From Rhodospirillales bacterium (lineage in GTDB: Bacteria; Pseudomonadota; Alphaproteobacteria; Rhodospirillales; Casp-alpha2): DNA of 13,127 bases. The stretch lies in assembly GCA_016187325.1 (NCBI GenBank), contig JACPJY010000017.1, positions 1 to 13,127 of the forward strand, in the 5' to 3' direction. The position numbers and the translations under genes are program-made. The number at the start of each line of letters is the position of its first letter. Within the stretch, counting starts at the first letter, position 1. Below the pieces are notes generated by a model. That model saw nothing but the letters and a program-made list of their open reading frames with translations, was not told the origin of the DNA and did no database searches. This document shows positions 12,103 through 13,127 of this stretch, one piece after another.

Positions 12103-13127
12103 GGTCGGGATCGAACGCGAACGCGAGGAGTGACGCGGTGGGCGCCCTGGTGCACTACGAAAAATGCGGCGACGTCGCCGTCATCACCCTCGACAATCCG
12201 CCGGTCAACGCGCTCGGCGCCGGCGTGCGCAAGGCGTTTGCCGAGAACATTGGCCGCGCCATCACCGACCCCCGCATCAAGGCCGTGGTAGTGACCGGCG
12301 CCGGCCGCTGCTTCTCTGGCGGCGCCGACATCCGCGAATTCGGCCAGCCGCCGACGCCGCCGACGCTGCGCGACATCATCGACATGGCCGAACAGTGCCC
12401 GAAGCCGACCGTCGCCGCAATCCACGGCACCGCCTATGGCGGCGGCCTCGAGTTGCCGCTCGGCTGCCACTTCCGCGTCGGCGCGCCTTCGGTGGAGATG
12501 ACGCTGCCCGAGATCAAGCTCGGCATCATCCCCGGCGCCGGCGGTACCCAGCGCCTGCCGCGGCTGATCGGCACCGAACGGGCGCTCGCGATCATCCTCT
12601 CCGGCGATCCGGTCGGCGCCGACGAGGCGAGGAAACTCGGCATCCTCGATGCGGTCGCCGATGGCGATCTGGTAGCGGCGGCAGTGGCGTTCGCCCAGGC
12701 CCGTGTCGCCGACGGTAGTCCGATGCGCAAGACCAGCGAACTGAAGGCATCGACGCCGCCCGACGGTTTCTTCGCCGATCAACGCAAGAAGGTCGCGCGC
12801 CGGGCTCGCGGCCTGATTGCTCCCGGCCATTGCATTGACGCCGTCGAGAACGCGTTTATGTTGCCGTTCGCCGACGGCATGAGGAGGGAGCGGGAGCTCT
12901 TCGTTGCCTGCCGCGACTCATCGCAGTCGAAGGCGCAACGCCACGTGTTCTTCGCCGAACGCGAGGCGACCAAGATCCCCGACGTACCGAAAGACACGCC
13001 GGCACTTCCCATCCGCGCCGCCGCTGTCATCGGCTGCGGCACCATGGGCGGCGGTATCGCCATGAACTTCGCCAACGCTGGCATCCCGGTAACCGTGCTT
13101 GAGAACAAGGCCGATGCGATCGAGAAG
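12099..13127 (+). CDS. bifunctional enoyl-CoA hydratase / 3-hydroxyacyl-CoA dehydrogenase (3' partial)
   Basis: FadB/FadJ-like multifunctional beta-oxidation protein; 343 codons are visible and the frame runs off the right edge. The N-terminal crotonase domain has the oxyanion-hole segment GAGRCFSGGAD, then AYGGGLELPLG with E118 and LPEIKLGIIPGAGGTQRLPR with E138. These match the two catalytic glutamates of FadB, also 20 residues apart. Near residue 310 the dehydrogenase domain starts with the NAD-binding GCGTMG (G312, G314, G317) in AAVIGCGTMGGGIAMNFANAG. It would hydrate 2-enoyl-CoA and oxidise the 3-hydroxyacyl-CoA. Two starts are possible: ATG 12099, which has GAGGG 6 bases before it and continues the ATGA coupling pattern, or GTG 12138 with GAGGAG 7 bases before it. 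I prefer the first. The last base of the gene is outside the window. Confidence 0.92.
   Translation, partial: MRSGSNANARSDAVGALVHYEKCGDVAVITLDNPPVNALGAGVRKAFAENIGRAITDPRIKAVVVTGAGRCFSGGADIREFGQPPTPPTLRDIIDMAEQCPKPTVAAIHGTAYGGGLELPLGCHFRVGAPSVEMTLPEIKLGIIPGAGGTQRLPRLIGTERALAIILSGDPVGADEARKLGILDAVADGDLVAAAVAFAQARVADGSPMRKTSELKASTPPDGFFADQRKKVARRARGLIAPGHCIDAVENAFMLPFADGMRRERELFVACRDSSQSKAQRHVFFAEREATKIPDVPKDTPALPIRAAAVIGCGTMGGGIAMNFANAGIPVTVLENKADAIEK

Noticed and set aside
12045..12830. Minus-strand open frame of 261 codons opposite the crotonase domain
   Set aside because: The + strand encodes an intact crotonase with both catalytic glutamates. The antisense product is low-complexity and unlike any family.

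Overview
The window is GC-rich and almost fully coding. It looks like chromosomal DNA of an alphaproteobacterium, probably Rhodospirillales-like. The best marker is a DUF2312/GapR gene, a family essentially confined to Alphaproteobacteria. The organism assignment is inference from gene content, GC bias and gene style; no rRNA or tRNA is present.

Region 1 (1-2929, + strand) is the end of an Mla/MCE-type lipid-transport operon: an ABC ATPase cut by the left edge, a membrane-anchored MCE-domain protein and an auxiliary lipoprotein. An adenylylsulfate kinase (cysC) follows 16 bases later. Region 2 (2948-4471) holds gapR on the minus strand and, divergently, a CheY-like receiver protein with an unassigned helical C-terminus. 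The 216-base gap between them carries a perfect 9-bp inverted repeat and a 12-bp palindrome.

Region 3 (4472-4806) has no convincing long gene but is full of structure: a good sigma70-like promoter, a 21-bp tandem duplication, a 12-bp hairpin, a 10-bp tandem repeat that puts ATGs in all three frames, and an A7T5 tract. It is the best candidate here for an unannotated small RNA or small-peptide locus. Region 4 (4807-6079, minus strand) is a probable two-gene unit, glyoxalase I then N-formylglutamate amidohydrolase. Region 5 (6080-7116, + strand) has two tandem paralogous genes for small, lysine-rich, exported helical proteins of unknown function, each with its own Rho-independent terminator.

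Region 6 (7314 to the right edge, + strand) is a tightly coupled operon: a TAXI-type TRAP substrate-binding protein, a fused TRAP permease, a thiamine-diphosphate enzyme and a FadB/FadJ-like bifunctional beta-oxidation protein cut by the right edge. Successive genes overlap by four bases (GTGA, ATGA, ATGA). The set suggests uptake of a carboxylate substrate, thiamine-dependent C-C chemistry on a keto acid or aldehyde, and CoA-thioester oxidation. The substrate cannot be read from the sequence.

No CRISPR array, insertion sequence, prophage or attachment site was seen. Most of the window is ordinary core metabolism and envelope biology. The items worth following up are the 4472-4806 gap, the tandem exported proteins, the receiver protein's C-terminus and the transport/thiamine-enzyme operon.
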